A stretch of 64,000 nucleotides of DNA from Gnetum montanum (taxonomy: Eukaryota > Streptophyta > Gnetopsida > Gnetales > Gnetaceae). A model generated the notes under the pieces. The model had not been told where the DNA came from. It saw only the letters and a list, made by a program, of their open reading frames with translations, and did not search any database. Where the stretch lies: NCBI GenBank assembly GCA_015680685.1, contig MNCI01014175.1, positions 523,643-587,642 on the forward strand, written 5' to 3'. Of the stretch, positions 22,890 to 36,200 are shown one piece after another. Position 1 is the stretch's first letter. Each line of letters opens with the position of its first letter. The position numbers were made by a program, and so were the translations under genes.

Positions 22890-24510
22890 TATAACATCCT
22901 TATTAATTATCCATACTATCCTATAAATAACGAATAGAAATGCTACTAAATCCCAAAGATCTAGATTTAACCTTGATTTTATACTTTAGAAAGTAGTCAT
23001 AAAATAAATAAAATTTATCAATTAAATGTATATATACAATAAAGTAATACAATGTAGTAAAATTTCTTAGTACTTATATAAATAATTAAATAAAATTAAT
23101 TTTAAGAAACTAAAACTAAATTAGCCATAAAAATATAAATGTTAAAAAATTTAACTAATTACATCATTAAAAATGATATAAATAACAATCCAAATGATAA
23201 TTATGTCACCTTAGTTGAGAATTTAGAAATAAAGGTATTTACATTTGAAGTCTACCAAATTAAAAAATAAAATTAAATCTTAATTAATAAATATTAATAT
23301 ATAATCATCATCATCAACATCATCCTAGCCTTGTCCTAATAAAATGGAATGAGCTACAAAATGTTAATATATTATAAATTACTATTATTCTTTCTTAAAC
23401 ATATAGCATGCATTGAAATGAAAAATGATCCTGTGATTTTACAATCCAAATGGAACAAACAAAAATTTTATATCTATCACACTTTCTTATTTATCCATAA
23501 AAATAAGTACATGGGTCAAATATTAAATAAGTGTATAAGGTTTCTATTTTATAAAAAAATATATAAAAATTATTTTCCAAATCTAAAGGGTCCATATTAT
23601 TTAATTTTATCCACTTTTTTCCCATATCCCTCTATTGGTATTTCCTTGGCTATGCTAGGCTCTTTGCTCAAAATATAGGAGTTACAACCCCTTGAATAAT
23701 AAAAGTTATTTTTTTCCTATTCATAAAGCATAATGATTTTGGCCAAAATTCTGATGATATAGGCTAGACAAAGGTTTTCAATTAAATATTTAAAAATGTT
23801 TTGAAGTCTAGAATTATCATATATTTTTTTAAAAAATCCAAAAATATAAATAATTATATTTTATCTAGGAATCTTTGAAGGATAGGTCTTAGTTACCCTC
23901 ATTGCCAATAAATATATCAATATGTCTTGGAATAACCTTACTGCTAATAATGAATTATCCCANNNNNNNNNNNNNNNNNNNNNNNNNNNNNNNNNNNNNN
24001 NNNNNNNNNNNNNNNNNNNNNNNNNNNNNNNNNNNNNNNNNNNNNNNNNNNNNNNNNNNNNNNNNNNNNNNNNNNNNNNNNNNNNNNNNNNNNNNNNNNN
24101 NNNNNNNNNNNNNNNNNNNNNNNNNAGATGCAACTACTCATTGCCATGGTCTTAGCTAGTTTCACAACCTCACATAAACTTATGAATCAAAATCCAAGGT
24201 AGGAAATGCATCCAAATCCCTATTCTCATGGAGTGGGTCCTACTAAAAACACTCAACTACTACATGCAAATGGAAGAATCTAAAAGATTCTTAGCTTTTA
24301 CTACCAATTGAGAAAAATTAGTGCCATATTTAATATTATTATATTTCAAATCCAAAAGATTTTCAAAATATTTAAAAGTTCATGATCACCAAAATTCCAT
24401 AGAAATTTTCATAAATTCTCATTTATATCAAGGCTAATTCAAAATAATCATAAATCAAGGAAGCAAGTTCGGCAAGCTTCCACATTATCCAATAAAATTC
24501 CTAAAAGATA
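22890..24510 (-). repeat. 3' LTR of a reduced chromovirus (contains assembly gap)
   Basis: It starts TATAACATCC on the plus strand and aligns with 25129 onward (TGTAACACTCC): 'aatagaaatgct', 'gatcta.atttaacctt', 'taaataattaaataaa', 'ggtcttagttaccctcatt' and, after the gap, 'tgccatggt.taagctagtttc'. In minus orientation this is the 3' LTR. The right end is approximate. Confidence 0.7.
23963..24125. other. Assembly gap, 163 N
   Basis: Unsequenced. It falls inside the LTR at the place where the partner LTR has a local duplication and a 2-kb insertion, so its true size may differ. Open frames crossing it are artefacts. Confidence 0.95.
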
Positions 24511-24599
24511 GAAATTAATCTAAATATATTATCATAGGTATGTATTAATATGGATCCTTAATTAAACTCATCTTCTTTCTTCTCCTAATATGTATTAGA

Positions 24600-24925
24600 T
24601 AGATATCTATTGTTAAAAACTTTAGTTAATTATTCTTAATCTATTTTTTCATCCTCCTAATGTCTAATTCTTTATTTTGCATCCCACCATTGTTCAACTA
24701 TACCTTATAACTGATATAGAGCTAAAGAGTTATTATCAATAGTACTGTAATTCAAACTTTGGAGAGCTTTCTCTAATTCCTTTAGCCATTCCATAACAAG
24801 AGTGAGATTGTTAGTTCCTAAGAAGATAGGAAGATTTACCCTCCTAAAACTTTAAAGTAGTTGCCTGTGCTCTTGTTCATTTTCTTCATTTCTTGAGCTC
24901 TTGCTATGATCATTTTGGTTTTGAT
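24600..24925 (-). pseudogene. Chromovirus Gag fragment
   Basis: The minus strand gives the core of a Ty3/gypsy chromoviral Gag: FRRVNLPIFLGTNN, VMEWLKELEKALQSLNY, then the LALYQL and EQWWDAK landmarks, with a few stops. The rest of gag and all of pol are missing: only about 0.6 kb separates the two LTRs. Gag would form the capsid; nothing functional remains. Confidence 0.75.
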
Positions 24926-25112
24926 TTTGTAGAAAAATCATTACACAAATACCTAATTTTGACTTGCTAGGGAAATTTGGGAATTTTCTGATGGAATATT
25001 ATTAATTGATCTTGTCCCTCATATTTTATACTAAATCACATTTAGAAACTATTAAACAAATTAAATAATGCCTAAAAGAATTCAATATAAAACCATCCAA
25101 GGAAAAATTCAT

Positions 25113-25124
25113 GCTTTGATATCA
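25113..25124 (-). other. Primer-binding site, initiator-Met type
   Basis: Minus strand TGATATCAAAGC compared with TGGTATCAGAGC, four bases from the LTR start at 25129. It fixes the orientation of the element as minus. Confidence 0.6.
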
Positions 25125-26274
25125 CCCATGTAACACTCCTTTTAAGTATTTATAAAATCTTATGAATAACTAATAGAAATGCTATGAAATCCTAAGGATC
25201 TAAATTTAACCTTAATTTAATACTTCAAGAAGTAGCTGTAAAATAAGTAAAAATAATTAATTAGATGTATAAATACAACAGAGTAATATAGTGTAGTAAA
25301 CGTTTTTGCTACTTGGATAAATAATTAAATAAAAATAATTTTAAAAAATGAAAATTAGTACACCACACAAATGTAGATGTGAAAAAATTTAACTAGTTAC
25401 ATCAATAAAAAAGTATGCAAGTTAATCATTCCAACAACACTTGTTTCACCACAATCACACATCTAGAAATAAAGATATTCATGATTAAATTTTACTAAAT
25501 TAAATAATAAAATAAATATATTAAATATTAAAATATTAATATATCATAAATTAATATTTTTTTCTCAAATATATAGTGCATGTCAAAATGAAAAATAATC
25601 CCTATGATTTCATGATCCAAATGACATAGACAACAATTTTATATCTATCATACTTTATTATTTATTCACAAAAATAAGCACATGATTTAAATACTAAAAA
25701 TTGTATACGGTAAGGTTTCTATTTTACAAAAATTATATTCCAAATCAAGAGGCTCCATCTTATACAGAATTGATCCACCTTTTATCCCATGTCTTTCTTT
25801 AAGTGTTTCCCTTACTCCTCTAGACTCTTTGTAATGCAATGCTAGAGTTGAAACATCTCAAATGAGAAAGGTTATTTTATTTCCCTATTCATGAAGAATA
25901 AATATTTTGGCAAAAATTCTTATGATATAGGCTAGATAAAATTTTTTAATTAAATATTCAAAAATATTTCAAAGTCCAAAATTACCATAAATTTTTCAAA
26001 AATATAAATATTTATATTTTTTTCAAAAATCTTTGAAGCATAGGTCTTAGTTACCCTCATTACCAAAGGAATATACTTATAGGTCTTGGAATAACCTTAT
26101 TACTAACATAGGATTATCCTGTTATTTATTTAATGTCCAAAGATATCATAAAAATCCAAAGATTTCATATTTTATTTTGGCTTCTCCAAAGGCTACCTCT
26201 TGGTTATCCTCATTGCCAGAAAAATACACCTTACAAATCTTGGAATAACCTTAGTATTATCATTGGATTATACT

Positions 26275-28348
26275 TGTGAGTTCAAATATGCCACTCATGG
26301 CTAGGTCTTGGTAATAGTTTCACTACTATCATCCTCAATAGTTAAGGCACATATATCATTAGAAGGATATGTCTTGACTATTGTACCATCCGAAATCATC
26401 GTCGGTGAGAGGCTAGAATGAACTGAGAGATTTAGGGATGAAACAGTAAGACCCTGCTTTCGCCTGAGGGCAGGCTGGAAATTAACGAAGGAAGAGTGCC
26501 TTGAATAGTCCACACGCGGATCAAACAAGGACTTTCCTGAACGTACACAATTGCGATGTGTTGTGTTATACGTAAACAAATGAAAAACTGAACGTAAACA
26601 AATGGAAATGAATGTAAACGGTTTAAACAATGAAAATAGGGAAAATGTGAATAGGAAAAATAATGTAAACCGCACGAATCTGGGCAATAATGCAAACTAT
26701 TTGTATTGGTAAACAATTAAAATTGCACTGGTCAGAATGCAGTTGCGGAGTGGTTGCAAGGCAAATGTTTAGCCTCAATGGATGAGAACAGATGCTGGGA
26801 AGATGCAGGTTTTGGATTGTAGGTGTACGGTGTCCAAGTCTATATGAAGCCCAGCGTATGAGATTGATGCCCAAATTTCTTAAGTGTGTGAGATTCAAAT
26901 TTTTCCCCAACCTTGATCTAGTGGAAAAATAAGAGATTTATAGGATTTTAGGTGCAAGATTCGGATTTAGGAGAAGATCAGTGGCTGCGAGGTGAGCAAA
27001 CTTCGGATCTGGTGACAGGTGTGTGTGTTGACCGGATGCACAAAATGTTACAATGTACAGTGTGTAGCGTGACCAAGATCTCTTACGTTGATGTATGTAA
27101 TCCACGGCGTAAGTGCTTGATATGCTGAAAAATGCAAAATGTACAAAGAATGTTAAAGTGCAAGAATGGATCTAGATGTTTGGCCTTTGGATTTTCACAT
27201 TTGTGTTATTTTTGCTTCACTAAGATCTCCAGCATGCATGGATCTAGATCTGGTGTGTTTGCAGCATGTCCTAGCATTAGTGTCTGGTGTCCAGCATCCA
27301 GTGTCCGACGTATGAAAGTGTTTACACTGGGTTTAAGCTGCTGAAAGCATGTCAGTGTGACTAACATCGTATGATATAAAACAAGTGCATTTTGAACCCT
27401 TTTTTGACCGGTGAGACCTGTTTTCAGAGTGGATCTGCATGCCATGGGTCATGAGGGTTTTGTGTGCCAAATTTGGGCTGATTTGGATGTTGTTTTGGCC
27501 CTATTTTGGTTGGTGACGCTAAGCCTTATGCTGCTAGAAGCATGTCAACGTGACTAACAGCAAATGACCTGAAAATAGTGCATTTTGAACCCATTTTTAA
27601 CCTGTGAGACCTATTTTTAGAGTGGATCTGCATGCCATGGGTCATGAGGATTTTGTGTGCAAAATTTGAGCTCATTCAAAGGCTATTTTGGCTCTGTTTC
27701 GGTTGGTGACGTTGTTCCTTATGCTACTGGAAGTATGTCAGCATGACTAACAATGAATGACCTAAAAATAGTGCATTTTGAACCCATTAGTGGATCTGCA
27801 TGCCAAGGGTCATGAGGGTTCTGTGTGCCAAATTTGGGCTGATTTGGATGTCATTTTGGCCTTGTTTTGGTTGGTGACGCTAAGCCTTATGCTGAGCAGC
27901 GTCTGAAAAATAACCCAAGTCAAAGTGGCATATTTGAGACTCAAATCTTGATTTTCTGGAGGCTGAGACCTGCTGGGGACCTTGGTGAAGGTCACAGGGG
28001 GTCCCTGTGCTTGATTTCAACCTGTTTTGACTCAATTTCGAGGCTCCAAAAGTTGGTAATGCTGAGTTTTACACTAAGCAGTGTCTGAAAATGTAGCCAA
28101 ATTATACTTAGCCAAAACCAAGCATTTTGAGCCTAAAAAGTTTGATTCTAGATGCCAGAAGTTGATGCAACTGTCTATGACCCCCGGGGGGACCCTTCTT
28201 ATTGAATCGTGGACCATTGGGGGCTGTTTCAGAGACCTCCAAGTTTGGTCATGCTGTATTCATGTTTGGGTGGTTGCATGACTTAGCTTGAATCTTGTTT
28301 GAAAGTGCTAGGCCAAAATTTTGTGGTGTTTCAACTATGTATTATTGC
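26275..28348. mobile_element. 2.07-kb insertion in the chromoviral LTR, type unknown
   Basis: It interrupts the LTR alignment and is flanked by ATACT on both sides (26270-26274 and 28349-28353). It begins TGTGAGTTC. It keeps more CpG than its surroundings and holds tandem repeats in its right half. No coding domain was found; the 128-codon minus-strand frame at 26301-26687 is hydrophobic low-complexity sequence. A solo LTR or a non-autonomous element are both possible. Confidence 0.5.
27330..28290. repeat. Tandem repeat, unit about 190 bp
   Basis: The word TGGATCTGCATGCC recurs at 27430, 27623 and 27791 (spacings 193 and 168, the last shortened by a deletion), together with 'gtgcattttgaaccc' and 'tttggttggtgacg'. 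More diverged units continue with 'gcgtctgaaaa' near 27900 and 'gtgtctgaaaatgtagcc' near 28081, then fade near 28290. Confidence 0.85.
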
Positions 28349-30412
28349 ATACTAGTAGACTCAACTATTTAGTGCCATGGTTTAAGCTAGTTTCCAAGCC
28401 TCACATGAACTTACGAATTAAAATCTAAGGTAAGAAATCTATCTAAATCCTTGTTCTTATGAGGTGAATCTCACTAAAGAACACTCAGCAACTACATGTG
28501 GATGGGGGCATCTAAATTCTTGTAAAATCTCATTTATATCAATGCCAATCCAAAATAATCATAAAATATTATAGGAGCAAGTTATTCAAGTTTTCACATA
28601 ATCCAAAAATTTACCAAAAGATAGAAAATGATCTAGACAAAACTAAAATATAAATTTTCATATAAAAAAAATTTTAAATTGATAAAAAATTAGTAGATTC
28701 TTAGCATAATAATTAAAATTTTAAAAGAATAATGAAGAATGAGGAAGTAGAGAGAAAGCATACAAATCCACAACAAAGTAGGTTAATTACATGGAATAGA
28801 AAAATAAAATAAACTTCCTTACTAGGATACTTACATGAAAAGGAGACAAAAATAAACTTCCTTACAGTGTTGCATGACCTTTCAAAATATTCTTTTCGAT
28901 TTTCCTTCTACCTGGAATGCCCATAATATATTTTCACTTTGCCCTAGACCAATGCATCAAAAACCTTCGAAGAACTAGAACAAAACATACTAAAGACCAT
29001 GATCTATTTATAAGTGAAATAATAATATGTAGCATGATACATGGACTTCATACATATTTAAAAATTAAAGAAATAAAAATAGAATAAAAGAAATTTAGTT
29101 GAATTCAGATTCGAAATGAAAAAACTATGTGAAAAGAGTTTTTGTTCGTGAAATAGAAAATTCCTAACATACAAGAAAGAAAGAGGTAGTGGGGAAAAAT
29201 ATATATAACAGACATATGTTATATATAACACATTTACTTAACATGCTTTCCTTTTTATTTTTTAAAAATTTCCTTTCATGCACACTTGATATTTTCAACT
29301 TACATTTTATTAATTCTTTTTATCATAAACATTTTCATAATTTCTTTTTGGATTTCTCTTCCAATACTTTTGAGATTCAAAGCCTCTTAAAAGTTACACA
29401 AGAACTCCAAATAAAATTACATTTGAACCTACAAGTTCTTTATCAAAGCGCATTATATAACTATATATTAAAATCATGTTTGAGCATCACTTATCATAGT
29501 CACATATTTCAAATGTCAAAAATTTCATGAAACTTTTAGCAAACTAAAATTATGATATCTCAAGAATTATAATTTCAATTCTAGTAAATCAAAGATCAAA
29601 ACTAGTATTTTTGAACATAATGGATATATTGGTAAGGTCAAATTCTAGGTAGGTAGTCATCCTAAGGTACTTCATTAATTTTAATTACAATTAAATATTC
29701 TAGAGTGGATTTATATAATATTTAATTGTAATTAAAATTAATTTAAATTTATCATTTAAAGATAAAAAGGTCATAAAGGGTACTATCTACATAGGTTTAG
29801 GGTCCAAGATGCTCTAGGAATAGAGTATTGTATGATCACATGTGCATAATAAGAACAAAAGATGCATAAATAAATGTGCATAATAAATAAAAAATATTTA
29901 TAATTAAATGTAAATAAAGAATAAAATATATATAGTAAAATACTTGTTTAAAGGTATGATAACTAATAGAAAGAAAACATTTTAGAGATAATTAAATTTC
30001 AACATTGAACTGTAAAATATGTAGAAGATCTATGACTAAGCTCTAATAGTAGAAAGAAAAAAGACACAAAAAATACTCTAACAAGAGTATTGTATTCACT
30101 TATGTAGGATAGTAATAATAACAATAACATTAACAATAATAATAACAATAATAATTACAATCATATACTTTTATGATTTAATCAATGAAATTAAAGCTAA
30201 CCTATTAAAACTTATCAAAAAGTACTAAAGAATCAAACACATGCATTAAAATAAATAATTAAATCTCTAGAAATTTTAGGTTATGATAATTACCCATCTC
30301 AATAAGCTAAAAATGAGAATATTACTTGGCATGAATAACTTGAATATCATGTTTTTATGTCATATCATTTAATTATAAAGTGAAACTTTGATTATAAGAA
30401 AAATAACAAAAA

Positions 30413-30660
30413 AATTGAATGAATAAATATTATGTTATAAGATCAGCTACCAATGATTTGTATACATCATCAAGTAAAAAAAACATTAGGTATCTTAGTT
30501 ATATCAACATCATTAGAAGATGGCGTTACAATTTTTTTATTACCAACTTGTAAATTTTTATTTTCAGAATCAATAGAAATTTTTGCATTGATAGAAGAAT
30601 TACAAACATTATAATCTATTGAAGAAGTTTATAGTAATTTAGAATCTTCCATAGGAGAAT
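30413..30660. repeat. Diverged direct repeat, copy B (partner at 20486)
   Basis: See the partner at 20486. Order and spacing of the shared words are kept across about 250 bp. Confidence 0.5.
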
Positions 30661-31332
30661 TCTAAAGAAATTAAATTTGGTAGAGAAAAATTGAAGAGAG
30701 AAAAATTAGATTTCCTACAAAGTATAGATTGTCATAAAATAGGATGCATGAAAAGTGCTCTTGAGTTTAATTTTTTCTGAACTAAGAGAGGAATCCTATG
30801 ATGATTTTTTAACAATTTTATAAATAAAAATATAAATAAACTAAATAAATAAAATGTTTAAGTGTAAAAACCATGTTTCATTAAAAATTTAAATAAAAGT
30901 ATTTAATGAGCATATGTTCTTAGAAATGGCCATAAATACCTATTCATAATTTATTTTATTGATATATTAGCAAAGATAAACTTGACTCCAAATCTTGTAT
31001 AATAGCTCCTACCTATTTGTAGAAGTAGGTCTTGTTTTTATAAAATGAAGAAAACATTGATGAAGGAAGAAATTTTGAAGTTTTTGATGAATTGTTACAT
31101 TTTGATGATGTTATTGATGTTTGATAAATAAAAATAAATAATTTTGGCACTAATTCTTTGCATTTCTTTCTCTCCTTTTTTTTTTACTAATTTAAGTATC
31201 AATTATATAATAAAACTCCAAGTCATCTATCAACAAATTCAAATCAATCCATTGATTTGTTCCAAGCATCTTTAAAAAAAACTTCACTTGAAGAATTTAA
31301 AGAATTTTCCGTTAACCATACTAAATAATGAG

Positions 31333-31392
31333 ATGTTATCTTAGTGCTAATAGTCTTGGATTTGTAATCCTAGGTTACAGGTATGATTCTAC
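31333..31392 (+). other. tRNA-like (SINE-head) sequence 3
   Basis: An A-box-like TCTTAGTGCTAATAG and a B-box-like GGTATGATTCTAC lie 42 bases apart. Between them TTGGA-TTTGTAA-TCCTA forms a 4-of-5 paired stem with a seven-base loop and a TGT in the anticodon position (Thr-like). The T arm is badly decayed, so this is a pseudogene or SINE head. Confidence 0.45.
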
Positions 31393-32348
31393 TAAGCAAC
31401 ATTGAATAATGATTTCTCATTGTTAAAAATGAAATAGCATAATGAAATTAGAGAAACACTAATTTTTCTAATTTTATATGAAGTTTTCATCATTTATGGA
31501 ATCTAAAGTTGTAGTAAAAAATCTTGAAAGGTGATAATCTTAGAAATTTCTCAAGATCAAAGTCTCTAATAAAAAACAATTTTTATCAAAACTTAAAATA
31601 TTTATCATGAATAAATATAATTAATTTTCTAGAAAGTCTAAATATTTTTTACCAAAAATGTGTCAATATCTAAAATGATTATTTTCAGAAAGTTGAAAGG
31701 TTTCTCACACTATAACATAAAACATCTTGAATTTGATCCTTGTGCTTCATAAGCCATTTCTTATACCATTATAGAAAATTACATCATATCTCTTTAATGA
31801 TAACAAAGCTCCAAAACAATAATGAAAAGAAATAAACCAACAGGTTTGAAGATATCCTTGTTAGTTTTCATCCTTACAACCAATCCTTAAAATAGCCTAG
31901 AAAGCATATTCATCATTTATTTTCCATAGAAAATTCCTTCTATAATATCAAATTTCATATTACTTATTGTCAATTCTTATTAGAATTTTTCATGTCATTA
32001 TTATTAATATTTGGAGATTGAACTTGAATGCTTAATTTGGAACCTGAATATTTGAATTATGATGAATAACTTGAATCTTTTTAGTCAAGCTTATCTTAAG
32101 CTATATTCTCTTGTCTCAATATTTTATTAATTTACTACTTTATTTATATTATACTAATTTGAATTAATGACTTAGTCACGGGGTAGGATTCACTTTAGAA
32201 GTCACCGAGCTTTTTTATATATATATATAATTCCTATAATTTGTAGAAAGGTTTAACATAGTTGTGGTTTAATGTAAAGGCAAGAAATAATTTTATTTAA
32301 ATCATATTAGATTTAATAAACTAGATGTAGAATCTTACTATTTGTCAA

Positions 32349-33205
32349 TGATGAAGTCATAATTAGTCAACTATGTTGATGCAACCTTATTGATGCATTC
32401 TTTAATGTGTTGGTACAAATGTGTCAATATTGATTCACCTAAAGTCTATATAAATGTGTGTACCATACACAGTTATGGCACCTTGTGTCATTTGTATAGC
32501 AAAGCTCTTGTAGTTTATATTTATAGGACTTAGCCAAAACTCTCTCTAAGTATCGAGAGCATGGATCAAATTAATTAAACGGAGTTTTATTCAAGTGCAT
32601 GTTATACCTAGACATTTTAGCATGATGACATTAAAATTTAGATTAATTCCTTCCCTAGTATCACTTGAATTAGCACTTGGTTTATTTTCAAACACTTTAC
32701 TTTAAATGAATTTTTCTTTTCTAGGATTTAGAAAATGAATATTTTATCCCTTAATAGTGAGAGTATGACCACTTCAAATATGTTATATTGATGCTTATTG
32801 ATCCCAATAGTGGACACTTAGTACGCCCAACAATAGATACTTGGTAATCCAACAAAGGTAGTATAGGTTCAAACTAGTTATAGAAAATGGAAAGATATTC
32901 TACACTTAAGGATAGTTTAGATTACTCTTGCTATTGTAGCTAGTTAGAAATTAATCTTATAACTACCTTATTATTTTAATATTTCAATAATAATAATAAT
33001 AATAATATAAACATCTTTTGCCTCAATCATGCTTAACCATATCCATGAAGCTAACATAAGTGATGATTAGGAAGAAAATGACTAGTCACATCATGCTTAA
33101 TTATCTAGGACATTAGCCCCTCAAGGTTCCACAAAATTTGACAAGATCATGTGTACACACTTCTGATTTTTATGGTTGGGCATAGGGAATACTCACCACT
33201 CATCA
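32349..33205 (+). repeat. 5' LTR of the element at 32349
   Basis: It ends CCACTCATCA directly before the PBS and has a TATA box CTATATAAATG at about 32445. The body shares 'caccaagtgt/cacttggta' and 'agtgtagatacttgg' type words with other family LTRs in weaker form. It contains a (TAA)n run at 32985-33005. Confidence 0.65.
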
Positions 33206-33206
33206 T

Positions 33207-33224
33207 TGGTACCATTATCGAGGA
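33207..33224 (+). other. Primer-binding site, tRNA-Asp type
   Basis: TGGTACCATTATCGAGGA, one base from the LTR end. It matches TGGCGCCGTTGTCGAGGA with transitions at CpG positions. Confidence 0.8.
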
Positions 33225-33299
33225 ATCATTTTTCTATTGTGTGCTTAGGGTTTTAGATAATTGTATTATATAAGATCATTATAGAAGCATAACAAATCA

Positions 33300-36200
33300 T
33301 CATGAGGAAAAATAATAATATTTTATTCAAGGCACACTATAAGAAAAAATGAAAAGATATCTTTGTCTCATAGGCTAATCTCCCATCTTTTGATGATTCA
33401 ACCAAACAACATGACAAAACAAGTAAAACCATAGATGAAGTATCCTAACAACCTAAGGTTATCTACACTCATCTAGATCCTTACTATCAAGACTTCACTT
33501 TTATCCTTTACTAGGATGAGCAACTTTAGTAGAGAGAGTTAGATGACAACATTGTGTTATCACTTGATCATGTCATTTCATTAATGTTCATGGTAGTACT
33601 CACAAATCTAGGGCTTGAAGTAGCAACCTCGTAGGTATAACTTCATAAAGACAAATACTTGAAGGTCCTTCATGAAGCCTCTAAGGATAAAAGGATTTTA
33701 ATTACAAAAAAATCACAATCCAAAAAGGACACTAAATATCCATCAAGGTGATCTTAATGCCAAGGTCCTTCTTTCTTTCATGAAGATAACACAACTCACC
33801 AGTGATTGTGTTCAATCTTAACAAGCAAGAAAGACAAGGATAGATCTGGGTTCATTACCAAGGGAGTCTCAAGTCCAAGGTCTTGAAGTCATCAATCATG
33901 AGAATAACCAAGGAACTAAGGAAGGAGAGCAAGCCAACATAATTCTCCTAGCTTTATATCTTTTCCATCTTGTTCATCTTCTATTTCTAATGAGGAGAAA
34001 TGTTACCAAGATCAAAGGGAAAATGATCAAAGGCAAGGTGGAGGTAATAGAAGACCTCATCATACATATGAGAGAGTGAAACATAGACAACAAAAACAAT
34101 AAGAGAGGCATCATCAAGAAATAAGACATAGTAGGTCACATCATAGTAGACATGACCATGATAGGTATTATGATGAATGAGATAATGATGATGAACTACT
34201 ACTTACTATAAGGAGCATGATCAAAATCTGTAAGATCATTTAAATATCACCAACCTACCACTTCACATGTTGAATCTTCTACCACATACACTCCTCATTA
34301 TCCTTATTATTATCATGAACCTCATACCTCCACTCCCTTACCACCTATGCAAGGTAAAATACCTCTACAACCCCAACAAGATAATTCAAAAAGAGTAGTA
34401 AACTTATAAGTGAATGAAAACTCAAGTGGTTCTAAGCATAAGCCTTGAAAAGGTCATTTTTAGACCTAACAATCCACCTAAACCATCATCATCATTAGTG
34501 GCTAAAAATTCCTCTCAAATCACTCAAGGAATGCCCATTGAGTTGCCGTCAAACCAATGTCCTCAAAATGTTTAGATTGTCAAGTTAACTCATGTAGTTA
34601 CAAATTGGATAAAAGTAAGACACCTTTCTAGAAAGAGAATTGATCCTAAAAGTCATTTCATCTATTTCCAAATTGTAGGGAATGATCCATGCAAAGTTCT
34701 ACTAGACTCAGTTTTCAATGTAAATTTAATCTCCTAAGAGTTGCATAAGATATAGAACTTTCCTCTACTTAAGAAATGTAATATAAGGTTAGAGCTTGTA
34801 GAGCAATCCATTACTATTCTACTGGGATTGAATTAAAGATATTGTGACAATTATGGATGTGTTATCATACTTAATATACATTTTAGTAATCCATGTGGAC
34901 AACTGTAAGAGAAACTTTTTAATTATTATGGGGAGGGATTGGCTAAGTACAATTAATGCTAGGTTTGAAATTAGAGACTTTTCCTTGAAAATTTCCAAGA
35001 AAAATAAATATGGAAAGATATAAAAGAATAGGATTTCATGCATTGTGTATAGTAACATAGGGTGTAGTTGCATGCAAAAAATATGGACAATCAAAAGTAT
35101 GCCTATTACAATATACAAGATGTGTATAGAAACTACCAATATTTAATGGTGCTTGTAAAAAGCAATCACAAAATAGGAAGGTATTTAGTGACCAACTAAA
35201 TAAAACTTCAATTCTACAATATGCATGAAACTAGTAGGGATTCTTACAAGTACATATATAGATAAGATGGACTAAATTAGAAGCCAACTCTCAAAAGCTA
35301 AGCATAGAAAAGAATTAGAGACTAGTTTGGAAGAGTTAGAAGTTCTTGATACTTTAGAACAAGATCCCTTAGAGTTGAAATCCTTACTAGCATCTTTAGA
35401 CTATGTATTCTTAGAAAATGTGAGGTTAGTAACCATAAATTCCCAACTCACTAATGAACAACAAAGAAAGTTACTAAAAGAAGTTAGAAAATGGCTAATA
35501 GCCTTTTCCTATCATATGATGAGATGAAAAAAATAGATCCACACATATGATAGCATTAAATCTATATAGATTCTACTATCAAACATAAGAGGTAGTTAAA
35601 AAACATTGAAACCAGAGCTAAAACATATTGTTAAAAAGGAAGTTGAGAAACTTCTCAAGGTTGGGTTCATTTATCCAATGGGAGATATTGAGTAGGAAAG
35701 CCTACTTATTATTATGCCTAAGAAAGGGGAGCAATAGAAATTTTTTATAAACTTTAGGCTGCTAAAAATAGGCACATTCTAAGATCATTTTTATTATCAT
35801 TTATGGACCAAGTATTGGACACTATTATAGGATAAAACTACTACAATTTTTTACATGGATATAGTGGCTAAAATCATATCCAAATCACTTTAGAAGAACA
35901 AGCTAAGAAAACATTCATAAGTCCTTGGGGGATTTTTTCATATAAAAAAATGCCCTTTGATTTGTGTAATGCTCTCGCAATCTTCCAATGCCTAGTGGTC
36001 AACATCTTTCAGTAGCAAATGGCAATGGTATGAAAGTCTTCATGGATGACTTCTTCACCTATGTTGTTGATTTTAAATAAGCCTTGAAATATCTTGATTA
36101 GGTATTGAAAGAATATGTGGAAATAGACCTATAGTTGAATTGGAAAAAGAGTCATTTGATGATCTAGAAGGGCATTATCTTAGGGCACCAAATTTTAGAA

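Larger units (their letters stand above)
25129..28650 (-). repeat. 5' LTR of the reduced chromovirus, split by an insertion
   Basis: The LTR occupies 25129-26274 and resumes at 28349 to about 28650, where it again follows the partner LTR ('tagtgccatggtttaagctagtttc', 'agatagaaa.t.atct'). Between these lies a 2.07-kb insertion. 26041-26277 holds two tandem copies, about 162 bp apart, of a segment containing 'cctcattaccaa' and 'tcttggaataacctta'. The outer end is uncertain. Confidence 0.65.
28651..32348. other. AT-rich region without genes
   Basis: No domain-bearing frame. It contains copy B of the direct repeat (30413-30660), AAT/AAC-rich simple sequence at about 30108-30160, an AT run at 32215-32230 and one tRNA-like head. 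The 113-codon frame 29189-29530 is AT-rich without motif. Confidence 0.5.

Noticed and set aside
23861-24165. Open frames across the N run
   Set aside because: They exist only because N is read as open sequence.
26301-26910. Overlapping minus-strand open frames of 94-128 codons
   Set aside because: Phe/Leu/Ser-rich, low-complexity translations without motifs; explained by composition of the insertion.
30108-30160. AAT/AAC repeats considered as an array such as CRISPR
   Set aside because: Simple-sequence DNA without spacer structure in a plant nuclear context.
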